From assembly GCA_002104905.1 (NCBI GenBank), contig MCFE01000238.1:55638-119637 (forward strand): a DNA stretch of 64,000 bases. The letters run 5' to 3'. Positions 38,529 to 50,445 of this stretch are shown in pieces (within the stretch, counting starts at the first letter, position 1; every line of letters starts with the position of its first letter). Source of the DNA: Basidiobolus meristosporus CBS 931.73. Taxonomy: Eukaryota; Basidiobolomycota; Basidiobolomycetes; Basidiobolales; Basidiobolaceae. A model generated the notes under the pieces. The model had not been told where the DNA came from and did no database searches. It saw nothing but the letters and a program-made list of their open reading frames with translations. Made by a program: the position numbers and the translations under genes.

Positions 38529-40076
38529 ATGAAGCCTACTAGTATACTATTGTCCCTCGACTGTATCTATGAAATTCTGGAGTTTCTCAAGGGTGATATG
38601 TGCTCATTGTATTGCTGTTGTCTTGTGAACTCTTCTTGGTTTAAGATAGCAAGCACCATACTATACAGCGACCCTTGCCTGTTTTTCCGCGCCATACCTT
38701 TAGAATCTGAACGCAAAAAACGAGGCAGTCAATTCTTGCGTGTTCTCTATGCTTGCATCTACCCCAAAATCCGGCCTTCTACGGAATTGGAGGACTTGTT
38801 GAACACGGACCGTTTAGGGCCGTTAACCACAGACTATCTGCGGCTAGTCAACAACATTGATTTGAATTCTTTCAGACAACTCGTGCAACTCTTGCTATCA
38901 GGCGATACAGTACAATCTGGAGCTGCCAAATTGCAGACCATTAGCGAATTACGAGCATTATGGAGGATTTATCGAGAGCATTATGCCAAAGTAAGCCTCA
39001 GACAACTTGTTTGGGACGACTGTTTTCCTCTAGAAGATTTTCTCGGCGACCAGACCACCTATACTGCGTTGAGAAAGGTTTCCATAAACTGCCTGCACGG
39101 GGATAATTCGTTGTGCTCCAAGCACCTTGAATCTGTTTGCAGTATTGCTCCTAGACTTTCCACCTTACACATTCATGCACGCCTTTCGAAAGGGGATTTC
39201 ACACAGGTATTCACGAAATTACTTGATGAACGTCCACCAAACACTATGCGCTCTCTGGTTCTCGAAGGAATTACTGTTGATTTAGAGAAGCTCTTAGAAA
39301 GCCTTTACTTAAATCATTGTCAAAGCTTGGAGCATTTGGAGGTTATTGGGTATGATTTGTACTGTGTTTCCCTAGAGAGATTGGCCGAATTTCCCGTCCT
39401 ACGTTGTGTATCCTTGGCTTTCAGCCGGGGCTTAGATGACTTGAAGCTGCACCAGGTATGCAAATGCACGCAACTAAGGGACATCGACGTCTCCAAAACG
39501 GATATTACTCTCACTGGACTCACCCACTTGGTCCAGGCGGTAGGCCCTTACTTGCGTAATTTAGCGCTGAATTATCTCTCTATGAACATTCCTAACGGAC
39601 TAGAGGTGATATCGACACATTGCCCTAATTTAACGAATCTGGAGCTTCGCCGAACAGTGTACAACTGTCACCTGGTACCTCGGCTGATCTCAAGATGCAG
39701 CCGACTGGAGTCGCTCTCATTGGGGGACGAAGTGGGGAATCCACCATCATTCATAAATACAATGGTGATGAGCATCTTCAACTCGGCCACCAGACTCAAA
39801 TCACTAGACCTCGGCTACTGCCATCTTACTATTTCGGTGCTTCCCCTAATTATGCTGAAAACTGAACTTAACATTATTGGCCCTATTCGATGTGTAGGCG
39901 TCGAGTTGAATAGCCTCCCATACAGAAACATGAAGAATATGCCTGAAAACAGGATGCATGGCGTCACGGCTGATGTTTATTACGATGCTACCAAGGGACT
40001 GGAGCTCCCCGTCGTCATTTTTCCACCCACTTTCTTCATCAAGTCACCCAAAATGCAGCCTAGTTCGAGCCTCTAG
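38529..40076 (+). CDS. F-box/LRR protein
   Basis: Single exon, 515 residues. An F-box motif lies at ~8-45 (LSLDCIYEILEFLKGD, then YCCCLVNSSWFKIAS), followed by a helical spacer and then a series of degenerate leucine-rich repeats from ~200 to ~470 (for example SLEHLEVIGYDLYCVSLERL, LRCVSLAFS, CTQLRDIDVSKTDITL, CPNLTNLELRRT, SRLESLSLGDE, TRLKSLDLGYCHL). Repeats of ~25-30 residues with CxxL starts resemble the cysteine-containing LRRs of SCF substrate receptors such as Grr1. The target is unknown. The gene stands alone, flanked by long intergenic regions. Confidence is high for architecture. Confidence 0.85.
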   Translation: MKPTSILLSLDCIYEILEFLKGDMCSLYCCCLVNSSWFKIASTILYSDPCLFFRAIPLESERKKRGSQFLRVLYACIYPKIRPSTELEDLLNTDRLGPLTTDYLRLVNNIDLNSFRQLVQLLLSGDTVQSGAAKLQTISELRALWRIYREHYAKVSLRQLVWDDCFPLEDFLGDQTTYTALRKVSINCLHGDNSLCSKHLESVCSIAPRLSTLHIHARLSKGDFTQVFTKLLDERPPNTMRSLVLEGITVDLEKLLESLYLNHCQSLEHLEVIGYDLYCVSLERLAEFPVLRCVSLAFSRGLDDLKLHQVCKCTQLRDIDVSKTDITLTGLTHLVQAVGPYLRNLALNYLSMNIPNGLEVISTHCPNLTNLELRRTVYNCHLVPRLISRCSRLESLSLGDEVGNPPSFINTMVMSIFNSATRLKSLDLGYCHLTISVLPLIMLKTELNIIGPIRCVGVELNSLPYRNMKNMPENRMHGVTADVYYDATKGLELPVVIFPPTFFIKSPKMQPSSSL

Positions 40077-41874
40077 ATCCACGCCACTTATAGCCCCATC
40101 ATCAAGTTTTCATACGACTCGCCGCACAAACTCCGCATTATAGTACCCTCTTCCTTGAAAAGCTTTCACTTAAATCCACTTGTACATTATTCATAGATAT
40201 ATGTTTTGATGAGGATTCCACTTAATCTCCTTTCCGGGCATTTGATACCAGGCTTACGCAATCCACATATTTGTCACATTAATCTGTCTCAATACTAACA
40301 AGTGCACCCCTGACTGCCGACAAAACCACTGCGCGTATTAGGTTTAAGTGGCGATGGCTAATAAACGAATTCACAAGAACAATCCCAAAATTCATGCAGC
40401 GGGCTATGTTAAGAGGTGGTAATGGCAAATGAGCCAGAAGCTTGCTTCTGATTGGCGAACGATGGGCTCAACCCTAACCCAATTTTGAGTTCCAATGCAA
40501 TAACTGGCCATCAAGGTAGAGGTCGCGTTGAGTGGCAAAATCACATGTGTACCACGCTGTATGGGTTCATTTGATATTTTTGAAAGATATTTGCAACCCT
40601 ATCTATTTGCAGCCACACCGGAAGTATCAATATACTCCAAGGATCTAGTACCAAACTGAGTGAGCGGTAAATATTGACCTTCTTGGCGACTCGGTAACTA
40701 CACAACAATAATTTGCATCCTACTCCGAGATGTAGTCACACCTACACAACCCATCCTTTTTGGAATTTCATCTTCCCCCACCCACCACCTCGATCTAGAT
40801 CAGGTAAATCAAAACTGTGGAGGGCTAAAGCTGGATGTAGTTTGACCCAAATGGTGCTAGCCTGCCCCACTTCTAATCTGATCAGCCTCTTCTCTACATC
40901 GTGGTGAATTTAAGTCATGTCATTCGCGTTCATGCGTAGATTCCCTGATTGTGTGGTGTTCAATAGTGCCGTGGCTTGGGAAATCCTGGGCATGCATTTG
41001 TAAATCATTGAGAATCTCACGGCTGAGTCATCCCAAGCAAGTTTCGATTGTGGCGGTGGAGCTGTTGGCAATGTTGCACATCCAAAGTACCAACGCTTTC
41101 GGAAATACCCACCTGATGACCATATGGCATATTGCAAATCCTCAGCCTAGTCTACTGTCCAACAGCACCGCAAATCCTGAACAGATCAGAGAATTCGAAG
41201 CTTGGCAATTTCTTGTCCAAGTGCCACAGATAGCATGTAATGCTGAGCCAAATGAAAGTTGTCAATAAATGGTACAACTTCATTTTCAAACTACAAAACC
41301 TGTTTCACACTCACAAGGTTCATGCCATTTACTCCTACATCGTTAGAGCAGGCTATGATTGGTCAACTCACGTACTAATTATAGCTCCGCTTTAAAATAA
41401 CTGCCCATGTATTAGGGTGCGAAATTTTGCTCTGTTTAGATCGTATTTCAACATAGTGCTAGCTTCATTTCAATAGCCAACAGTGGGGCGATCTTTGCTG
41501 TGCTTTAAAAGGTGCTTTATTCTAGAGAGTTTACAGAAGCATCTTTCGGGACTTAATCGACCTATATTTGATACTGTAACTAATGATGGGAGTTATCGTA
41601 TTCTATGAAGGGTCGGTTAATAACATGCATATTTACGGGTGCGAATATATGGGATTGATGTTCAACAAAATACTGGTAATCCAGTTGTTGGTTATTTTGC
41701 AAAAAATCACAGATAAGAAGAATGGTCAACATGTATTCTATTCCATGAATTGGTGGTGATGCTACTTGATGGAAAATCTCGCAAGGATTAATGCCTGGTT
41801 AGGATACTTTCGCTAATCGCGCTGTGGTGCTGGTCATCACTACATTTCTATATACTCGGTATTTCTCGTCTTCA
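40077..41874. other. Intergenic, no gene recognised
   Basis: 1.8 kb between convergent genes (F-box/LRR and HMG-box). Small overlapping frames at 40910-41268 show no motif. Confidence 0.45.
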
Positions 41875-42900
41875 CTACCCCTTGAAGTCATCCATATTTT
41901 CAGTTTCGCCAGACCATGGGTGGCCAATGGATGATAACGGTGGTTGCGAAATGTGCGACGTATCAGCGAGATTTGCGTCTAGAGACCAAAGCCCAGTTTC
42001 CATTAACGCGGTATTGAAGGGATCAAGCGAGAATGGTTGATTGCAATGTCCTTGCTGAGTGATAGAGCCTCCAAAATGGCGCTGATCAATGGCTAGTGTA
42101 TTTCCATCAGTTGGTAATGAAGACATCACACCATATACCGAATTTTGGTGTGAGGATGCTCCAATGGATGGTTGAAAATGCTCTGCATCCTTTGAAGGTT
42201 GCGGCACTTGTTGCTGGGTTGGTGGATTAGGAGTGTTGGAGCTAGTACTCGAACTGCGGATTGAAGCCGACTTTTTTGAGTTCCTGCGCTTGTTAGATCT
42301 CTCTGGTGCGTATTTGTAGTTTGGATACATTTCTTTGTGCAGACGCTTTTTATCCTCAGCGGATAGCTGGTAGCGCTCTTTAACATCAAACGGGGCATCC
42401 TTCCACATTTGGCCTATCACCTTGGAAACTTCGGAATTTGAAATCCCAGGGTTCTGCGCAAAAATGCTTGCTTGCACATCCTTCCGGAAAAGTAAAAAAG
42501 GATTCAGAGGTCTTGGTGGCTTCAGGACCTTCTTGCTGGAGTCAGTGTCCTCTTCAGCATAGGTTGATGATCGAGGAGAATTGGATTGTGAGGTGGTTGT
42601 CGATGTGGATGTATTCTCGCATTTAGGAACAGGGACAACAGTGGCCACCTGGGTCTGGAGCTCCTGATAATGGCATTGAGGAATAAGAACCGGAGTGTAA
42701 CCCTGGGGAACTACGCAAAAAGAGTAGTTGTGTACAGCAATGGACTGGGTGATGTCCTGAAATGTGTTGCTATAGAAAAAGGTCAGCGGGATGCTATTCA
42801 CCATATTCGAGGCCAAAGGATCTTCTGGGCATAGCATTGATATTCCTACTAATGACGGTAACTGATATTTTACGTCCGCGACAGAAAACAACGAGTCCAT
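41875..42900 (-). CDS. HMG-box transcription factor (MATA_HMG/SOX-like)
   Basis: Single exon, 341 residues. The HMG box spans ~128-197: KPPRPLNPFLLFRKDVQASI, QNPGISNSEVSKVIGQMW, then DVKERYQLSAEDKKRLHKEM and YPNYKY. RPxNxFxLFR plus the NSEVSKVIGxMW core is the sequence-specific MATA_HMG/SOX group rather than the abundant HMGB group. It is followed by a basic stretch (RSNKRRNSKKS) that may be a nuclear signal, and a Gln/Ser/Pro-rich tail. Homologs include mating-type and sexual regulators and other developmental factors. I cannot say which without neighbours such as TPT or RNA helicase genes, which are not seen. The ATG at 42900 has A at -3 and lies ~110 bp after a TATATATA. Confidence 0.85.
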   Translation of the reverse strand: MDSLFSVADVKYQLPSLVGISMLCPEDPLASNMVNSIPLTFFYSNTFQDITQSIAVHNYSFCVVPQGYTPVLIPQCHYQELQTQVATVVPVPKCENTSTSTTTSQSNSPRSSTYAEEDTDSSKKVLKPPRPLNPFLLFRKDVQASIFAQNPGISNSEVSKVIGQMWKDAPFDVKERYQLSAEDKKRLHKEMYPNYKYAPERSNKRRNSKKSASIRSSSTSSNTPNPPTQQQVPQPSKDAEHFQPSIGASSHQNSVYGVMSSLPTDGNTLAIDQRHFGGSITQQGHCNQPFSLDPFNTALMETGLWSLDANLADTSHISQPPLSSIGHPWSGETENMDDFKG

Positions 42901-43008
42901 TGGTACACTACTCTTGGATATTCGGCAAAGATACTCGATCAGGGCGGGTAATGAGAGCAAATTTGAGTTTGAGTTGCTGACTCTTACATCAGTCAGAGAA
43001 TACCGGCG

Positions 43009-43016
43009 TATATATA
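43009..43016 (-). promoter_or_regulatory. TATA-like element upstream of HMG-box gene
   Basis: TATATATA about 110 bp upstream of the start at 42900. In-frame codons between it and the start hold no other ATG. Confidence 0.4.
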
Positions 43017-45401
43017 GTTAGAAACGTGTACTACTTCAAGTAGATCACTTGCTTACCGTCTGATTGCCTAATCTCATATCAAGTGGGTATTTTAATTGTA
43101 TACAGTTGCAAGACATCAAGGATGTATAAATAAGTGGGCTGCACAAAATCCGAAACCTATTCTTGGTTCCAATGCCCTCGGTACGTGGCACATGTAAGGT
43201 CTAAATTTGGAAGATGTAAATTTTGAGTTTACATATTAGTCACCAATGCTTGAATTTCTCAAAACTTCGAGATGATTGATGTCATTCGAAGCCTACTCCC
43301 ACATATCATGAGCGGAGTGGAACAATTGCTGAGTACACTAATGCTAATAAATCCAGAAAAAAGAAACAACTTCCAGAGAGCTAATGGGCCATCTGAGATT
43401 CTTCGCTAGTACTGACATAATGATTTCAGATCAATATAGAATGCGAACATAGCTGCTTCCTCAGGTGCCTGAGTACGATCCATACACAAGGTACATGGTT
43501 AACTGGTTTACTCTTTTAGGCTTAACTAGTTTAGCCATCGTATCAGACCTTTCTAAATACCGCACTCGGACTATGCTGATTGTGCTATTAGCCTAGGATC
43601 TTCGTAGAATCACTCAAGTGATTATGCGCCCATAATTAGGATCGGTATCCATACTATTTGCGCCTGATGAGTTTGAAACAGCTGTCTTACTCCGTCCATA
43701 CATTCTTTGGATTTTCTGTTTCTGTTCTATCAGTACTACCTATCCAGGCTTATACATGACTCCGCCGGGTCAAAGACCCAAGGCTAGCTTCCATATCTCG
43801 CCAGAATCTGGGCATGACTCACTGTATCCATATTCTGTGCAGCGCACTCTCGGATTGGCACATTTCGAAATGATCCACGTTTGCTGCTGTGCTCCGCACT
43901 GTTAATTCCCACTCCGATTAACCACATCACCAGGTAATAAGGTTGTGCTGATCGTCGGGGAACATCAATACATGAATCATTCATTAGCCAGGCTGGCGCG
44001 GTAGAATACAGGAATATCCACGCTTCACTACTGCGGATTGTGCTATACTGGACACTTGTGTGACTGTTTATTCGTCATAGAGGTTGCTCAACTCTTGGTA
44101 TGTCAGCTGCTTTGGAAGGAGGGTCCTGATGACCAACTTGCCGCCATAAGGTGAAGATAGAGAAATAAACCTCTGTAACTCAAGTTTAGGTTGTCAGGTG
44201 AGAAAGGTTACTCATTACACCCACATACCAAAATGGATGTCACGTTTCACGGCAAGGGAATGTGTAATTTTATTCAATCGCCTCCATAGGCAGCCGGGTC
44301 ACAAGTCTCGGATCAATCCAGGCCAGATAGATCTCCGAGTATGGCAAGAAATCGACTTGACCTCCCCGTATCACTCTAGAAGGTAAATACCGGAAAACCA
44401 GGAATCGCCCACAGTACAATCGAAACTTGGCAACTTTTTTGCAAGTGCCAAGCTATTGCACCTTGTGGACTCCGCCAGAAACTCGATTGGACTCGATGTG
44501 CAGTGGGAACAGAATGGAGAATCAGGAGGTAAGAACGAAAAGGGCTTGGCCAATAAATTGCCGAGGATTTTATCTGTGGTGCAACACTTGGCATAGGTAG
44601 GATACTGATCCTCTGTGTCACGAGTGAGTCTGAACGCAACGAGATCATCGGTAGCAAGCCACAGGTGTTTATCAGGAGGAATTCCATCGCCCCAGGTGAG
44701 CCAAGGCTTGCTTTACCATCCATGGTAATCACCACCAAAAACTTCCTATTTATGGGCTACGATATTTAAGTGAAATATGCTATTCAAAAAAGATTACCAG
44801 TGGAATTCTTGAGCTATGGGCGGATTGGCTACCTGCTATTCAAGGCTGCATCGTGTCAATTGGTAGCACATCTTGAATGATGTGACCAGGTGCCTATTTT
44901 CTTACCTAGCAGGTAGTTTTACCACCATCCGCTTTATCGTGTTGTTGGCATTTACCACTCACACAGTGGCTATTTTTTCTAGCCGGGGATCACATTGTTG
45001 CACTGAATCACGAAACATTGCGGAAAATGGGAGTTGAAATAGTTGGGTTGGACGTCATTTGTACCTCAGGTCCATCTTCCCAGCCACCTTTTTAAGAAAA
45101 CTTCATGGCAGTAGCCTCCAAGGGCGGCGCCCTTCTATTCCATTGCTAATTGCCATGTTTTTCACTGATGTTCGCCACATTTAATTTCATCTGTTTGTAT
45201 CCTGGTAAAAAATCTAATTTTCCTGGAATTGACGTTCCATGTTACTGACTGGAAACTCTAAATATACAAATAAACAATCATGTTACTTTAAATGTCTCGA
45301 CTAATCATACTCTCACATCACGTGGATGCTCCAAAAATTTGGTTTGTACCAGAATGTACAACTTATCTTTTGCAAGTTGAAAGACAAAGCTTGTCGGGAA
45401 A
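43017..45401. other. Intergenic, with upstream ATGs before the CASTOR-like gene
   Basis: 2.4 kb with no recognised gene. Near its right end are upstream ATGs at 45280 (4-codon frame), 45292 (49 codons, overlapping the CASTOR-like start out of frame) and 45326 (75 codons, also overlapping). They could be 5' leader uORFs if transcription starts upstream of them. Confidence 0.45.
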
Positions 45402-46876
45402 ATGTCAGATTTGGAAGTGTGCATCTTGCCGTATCGACTAAAGATTGCTTCAATAGCGAAGGAGAATCTTTCCATTTGCGCACATACTATTATAAAGCTA
45501 CTTTTGTTTCCCAGAGAGTAACCCTAATTAGTTTTATTATCCGCTCTTGATGAGATTTACTCATTCTTGTTTAGTGGGAAAGATTTTTTTAGTTTTACTG
45601 AGACCCCTCTGAATATCTCTCTAATTGTTGATGAGGCTGCAGTAGAATCCTTTCCTCCTGAAGCTAAGGTTGATGTTTCTCCAACTGTATTCATACCATT
45701 TCAAATCTTAACAGGACAGAGTGGAACCGGTAAGGGTTCAATCTTGTTCAATTGAGCTTTATCTACAAATATTAATGAAATTTTTTTCAAGTTCCCGTAC
45801 TGCATTCCATTGCTGTTCCTTTAGCCAATAACGGCATCTCTATATTACAACTGTCAACATATGAAACAGATTATACTTTGGTTAGTCTTTTCGGTTTGCT
45901 CTGGATCGGTTCGCAACTGACGTATTCCCTTTAGATACCAGAGGAACTTGTCAAGAAAGCGCTATCGTGCTTTCCCCCAACATTTGTTATTCGCGATGAA
46001 TCACGCCTTTTCGAAGATGCAATACCCAACTTTCAATCTCCCTTCTACAATGGTATTTGCATTTTTTTGTCTTGTACTTTACATAACCACTAACTAGGAT
46101 AACTATTTAGCTAAAAGGAATAGCGTCAACGGTTCTTGTCTATCCATGCAGCTGCAGGATGGCGAGAAAACAGACGGTGATCAGTGGATTAATCCAGAGT
46201 TTTTGTCGAAGATCGCCACTTCAGAACAAATCACCAATTTACGCCGTGTAGTGAGTTTCCCGGACTGCCCGGTTTACGTGACTTCGCTAGTTGGAAGTGT
46301 TGAAGCGGTTCAAAACACCATGTCCATTCCACTGATAAATCTATTGTTTTATAGTGATGATAGGTACGCCTATTTTTCCATAGCTTGATCTAGCCAGATC
46401 CATCGTTCATTAGATCGTTTTCTAGGGAGCGAGGAGACCGCTTTTTCTCGTTTACTCGGACTGCGGAGAATGCCTCTTTGATCTTAAGTGAGCCTTGTCT
46501 TTCGCTATTTCCACCTGGGAGCCTCAATTTTTGCGGCGGTTCGTGGTCAATTCTCAAAATCGAAGATGTGGCATTTGCTTTTGGTAAGAGTTAGTTCAAC
46601 GTAATCGAGGAGCATTCATATCTCATACTATGCCTTTTAAGAACAATGTGGTATTGTTCGAGATTTTACGGAGAAACTCAAGAACTTGGGAATATCCATT
46701 TTTTACCTAACCACCTATCATACTGATTATCTATTGGTAAGTCCCAAGTAAATTGCGTGACGTTTAGTTGATTAATTGGAGTAATCTGGCGTGTGCTGTA
46801 GGTAAATCAAGAGGACTATCATGCTGTGATGAATGCTCTCGTACACTACGATTCTACGGATATCTCCGGTCATTAA
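45402..46876 (+). CDS. CASTOR/GATSL-like ACT-domain protein (arginine-sensor family)
   Basis: Eight exons (45402-45517, 45575-45729, 45792-45880, 45935-46052, 46111-46363, 46426-46583, 46642-46736, 46802-46876) give 352 residues. The order of motifs follows animal CASTOR1/2: an N-terminal start and THPLIKLL-like step (RLKIASIAK, HTIIKLLLFPR), FFSFTETPLNISLIVDE, GISILQLSTYETDYTLIPEE, then in the second half VYVTSLVGSVEAVQNTM, LLFYSDDRERGDRFFSF, FEQCGIVRDFTEKL and SIFYLTTYHTDYLLVNQEDY. CASTOR proteins are tandem ACT-domain arginine sensors that inhibit GATOR2 and hence TORC1 in animals. The ligand of this protein is not known. The chosen ATG restores the family N-terminus, and the intron at 45518-45574 was placed by that similarity. 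Confidence 0.85.
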
Positions 46877-48775
46877 TCTAGTCACTTCGTAATCTTTTTC
46901 CTTTCCTCATGTAACAGCTTAATCGATCGGGCATAGTATTTTGGATGGCGTTTACACCCCCGTCAATCATATTACTTGATATTCTGACATTTCATGTTGG
47001 GCCCGTATCACTCGATGGCTCCCTAACCCATTCTCTCTTTCTGTATTAGATTGCCAATTCCATTTCATATCAACACAATGGCTATGTAAACTATAGAATC
47101 CCTATTTTCCCGTATGATTGATATACGAGAGAGAAGACGCATCAGTAGTATGTTAGGCTGTCTCAGTATTAGGAAATAGAAATGCAAAGTTTAGTTTATA
47201 AAATTATAATGGTTGGAGTACACGTCTATAAGCAGTCACTTCGAAACAAACTAAACACTTCCGTGGCCGCATCCCGGAATAATCATTTTACATATTTGGA
47301 AGAGATATCGATGTTGAGAATACCAGCATCTCGTTAATTTCAAGAGGCCATTCCGCCATATCGACCATTCCGTAAATCCCGTGTTTCAAGGCAAAACGGC
47401 TACTTGTTTGTTAGACAAGAAGCTGATTCATATACTTTGTCTCAGATGGCCAGACCACCTAATGGGCTCTCCTTGATCATTTGGATTTCCATTCGTTCAG
47501 CAGATTGAGGGGTGTTTGGACGAGCCACTAGGTTGTTTCACAATGAGTGCCCCCTTAAATGCATCCAAATTAGTCTCGTTCCGGTTGCTTTAGGAAGATG
47601 TCAAAGAAATATGATCGTGAAAGATGCTTAGTTGAGCATTGCGAGAGTCTTCACAGGTTTCCGTAACAATGAAATGTAATATGTACACTCCCCCCGGGAA
47701 GTATCTTGATCTCTCAGCGTCGGGATACTGCGAAGACACCCCTAAGCTAGTAAATCTGGGTCATCCTCAATGATTGCCCAAGCATCATCTTATTCGAGCG
47801 GTTTGTCATATATCAAAGTATACCCCATGCGGAGATGATGAAACATAGGCGTTGAAAATCTAAATAAGACTGATTAGAGCCAACACAACAAACGCCCCTT
47901 CAGCCGTGCATTCATTGCCCTCGGCTCCATACCATCTTATGAGTAGAAGTCTGATATATTAAAATTGTTGGCGGCATATGTATACATGCGAAATCCAAAA
48001 TCACCTCACGCCTAAATGTGAAACCCGAGTGATGGTACACATGGTGCACTTGGTATGGCTACTCCAAAACCGCTAGTCTTGAACACTCAATTTTATGGGT
48101 CACGCAGCAGCCAAGCAAACGTACTAGGGGTCTAACACTTAACAATAGGCTCGAGGCTCTAACCTTTTAAATTCGTTGTGCAGTCAAGCCTGGCTACGTT
48201 ATCAAATCAAGGTTACACATCAATTGAGGATTTGTGGCATCGGTTGAAAAGGGGATATCTATGTGTCAATGGTGGTACCTTATTGCTTTTGTGGATGGGC
48301 CGGATTCAATAAAAAGGGTCCTCGACACGAATGGTTGGTCACTTCTCCGTGTAACATTTTAGGAGTACATCTGCATATAACAGTCAGTGTGGACGCTTTT
48401 GAGACCTAGCCAGTAAAAGCATAGGCTACTGGAGAGTACATCAATGCACAGCACATTAATGGCAATTTTTATCTTCAAATCACTTGGTTGTGAGTAAATG
48501 GAATCATGTATCGTGTATCGCTATTGAAGCGAAACTGCATATGGCGGGTTTTCATATTGTGAACCTGTATTTTAATCCAGCCATATACTCGGCTAGCAGA
48601 GTGGATGAGGATTCAGCCAAATAAATGGTGGATTGGAAGCCAAACGTCGGAACTGATCAATCAGCACACGCTTTTAGATATAAATTGGGAGGTGCTCACG
48701 AAATGCCTCATAGTTCTATGACACCTTCCTAGAGTCAGTTTTCTTTTTAGACTCTTTCTGATATCAACCCACCAC
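46877..48775. other. Intergenic, no gene recognised
   Basis: 1.9 kb downstream of the CASTOR-like gene. No frame of 60 or more codons with motifs. ATATAAA at 48678-48684 lies 92 bp upstream of family X copy 2 and may be its TATA box. Confidence 0.5.
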
Positions 48776-49438
48776 ATGTGTAGCAACCTCAACAAGGTAA
48801 CCCAAATATACTCTAAAGACATCATCGAAGATGTCTTACAGCGTACTGAATCGCACGACTTGGTGACAATCGCTCATAGAATCCCGGATTGCAAAGAAGT
48901 GGCAGTTGAAGAGCTAGAAAGAAGATTAAGGATGCAGCGCCTTCACATCACCCTGGAGCAGGGGGATTCCAAACAGATCCTGACTTTTGAACTTGTGAGT
49001 ATAGACGATCAATATGCCACATTTGAAAGCAGGGTCAATTCGTTACCCATTTTACTGCATTATAACACGATACCTACCAAAGTGATTGCAATTCATATGG
49101 AGTACGAGAAAACCAATTTACTCTTTAAATCCGCCGTTGTAGATATTAAGGATATTGATGTGAAGTGCGTATCTCAAAATACCTCATGGCAGCTGGTGTA
49201 TGAAGTAGATTCTGAGTCCCCAGCATCCGAGGATCGGGTGGTTCTACCTCGCAGCTTTGAATGTCAACTGGAATTTCTGTTTGCCAATTCGAGGGAGGCC
49301 GCAAACTGGTCGCAGAGAGTGCGAGGCTGGTTTAGTAAGTGTAATTGGGAATCACAGTTACTTGAGCAATGCGAAGAAACACAAAAGCTAGCCGATATTT
49401 CATTGCGTGAAAAGGAGATTCACTACAAATGTAAGTAG
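48776..49438 (+). CDS. Family X protein, copy 2 (unrecognised)
   Basis: Single exon, 220 residues, paralog of the protein at 29871. Shared anchors in order: YSKDIIEDVLQRTESHDLVT, ELERRLRMQRLHITLEQ, LTFELVSIDDQYATFES, VVDIKDIDVKCVSQNTSW, LVYEVD, EDRVVLPRSFECQLEFLF and a C-terminal W-x-[KQ]-[ES]-LL-[EQ]-Q segment. Identity is low (about a quarter to a third by eye), so the duplication is old and both copies are kept open. No signal peptide or membrane helix. The N-terminal region could be a diverged adaptor domain. The C-terminus lacks the extra tail of copy 1. Function unknown. Confidence 0.75.
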   Translation: MCSNLNKVTQIYSKDIIEDVLQRTESHDLVTIAHRIPDCKEVAVEELERRLRMQRLHITLEQGDSKQILTFELVSIDDQYATFESRVNSLPILLHYNTIPTKVIAIHMEYEKTNLLFKSAVVDIKDIDVKCVSQNTSWQLVYEVDSESPASEDRVVLPRSFECQLEFLFANSREAANWSQRVRGWFSKCNWESQLLEQCEETQKLADISLREKEIHYKCK

Positions 49439-50445
49439 TCGAAAAACCTTTTTCAGGATGACTCTTTGTTCCTCTGTGCCTCACTTGTATATAATTATGC
49501 TGCATAACCATTAGTATTCATGAACATCTCTTGAAGCCGATGTTTTCAATAAAGCACCCGATTAAAAGATGATACAGTCGGGAGCATACTATAAATCCTT
49601 TGACTGGAGATGTAACAAGTATCGCATGAATCCGTAGATGCCCATCATATTGAGGCGTATAGTGAGTGGAGTGCTGTAACACAATGGTGGTGTTGATTAC
49701 TTAAAACGTATGTAAGATCGTATAAAGCAGCCAACTGGCTGGTATATACAGTAACGTAACGGGTATTATGGGTGTTTTATGATAATAGTTTACTAACGTT
49801 ATATTGCATCATTGAGTATCGATGACTAGCTGCGGCGAATAACCATAGGAGCAAGATTCTGATTCAAAATGTAGTCCATAGACGTCGATAATGCATATAA
49901 AAGTCCTGACATATGCCAATCCAATGAAACAGAGGTGGCTGATCGTATATTGTGCCCTTATCAAAGAGGCAGTCTGGCCGTTTGACTCATGGGAAAGAGT
50001 GCTGGAGCAGCGCCAACTCCAACTTTTAAGAGAAACCTGGGCTGCACATGAAAAGTAATAATGTTGCTCGCCAAAAAGAACACGACTTGGCGACCTTTTC
50101 TAGCAATATAGGGTGATTTCATTAGATTTATTTTACTCAGGTATCAGACATACATTATCATTCTCTTTATTAGGTCCTTAGCATTGGCTCGGGTTGCACG
50201 AGCAACACCACGATGATGTCATCATATGAGGGTAGCATTGAAAATCCGAGGTTTAAGAATTTTGGAGTTTCTTCTGCACTGTTCATGAAGAATTTGGTGA
50301 CTGTATGTCTCATATTACCAGCCCCTATAAATGTAAAATTATTAGTAAGCAAATTCTACACATTCATCATCAAATTCCTTATGATCTAAACTTAGAGGTA
50401 TAAAGCCCAGTTGTGCTTAACCAGGAGAATCATAATCACTTCACT
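49439..50445. other. Intergenic, no gene recognised
   Basis: 1 kb between family X copy 2 and the dehydrogenase gene. AATAAA occurs near 49550. No coding frame of note. Confidence 0.5.

Noticed and set aside
44376-44738. 120-codon minus-strand frame in the long intergenic region
   Set aside because: No recognisable motif and no reason to prefer it over overlapping frames.
45292-45441. 49-codon frame considered as the start of the CASTOR-like protein
   Set aside because: It gives a poor N-terminal match. The ATG at 45402 restores the family N-terminus and phase with the next exon.
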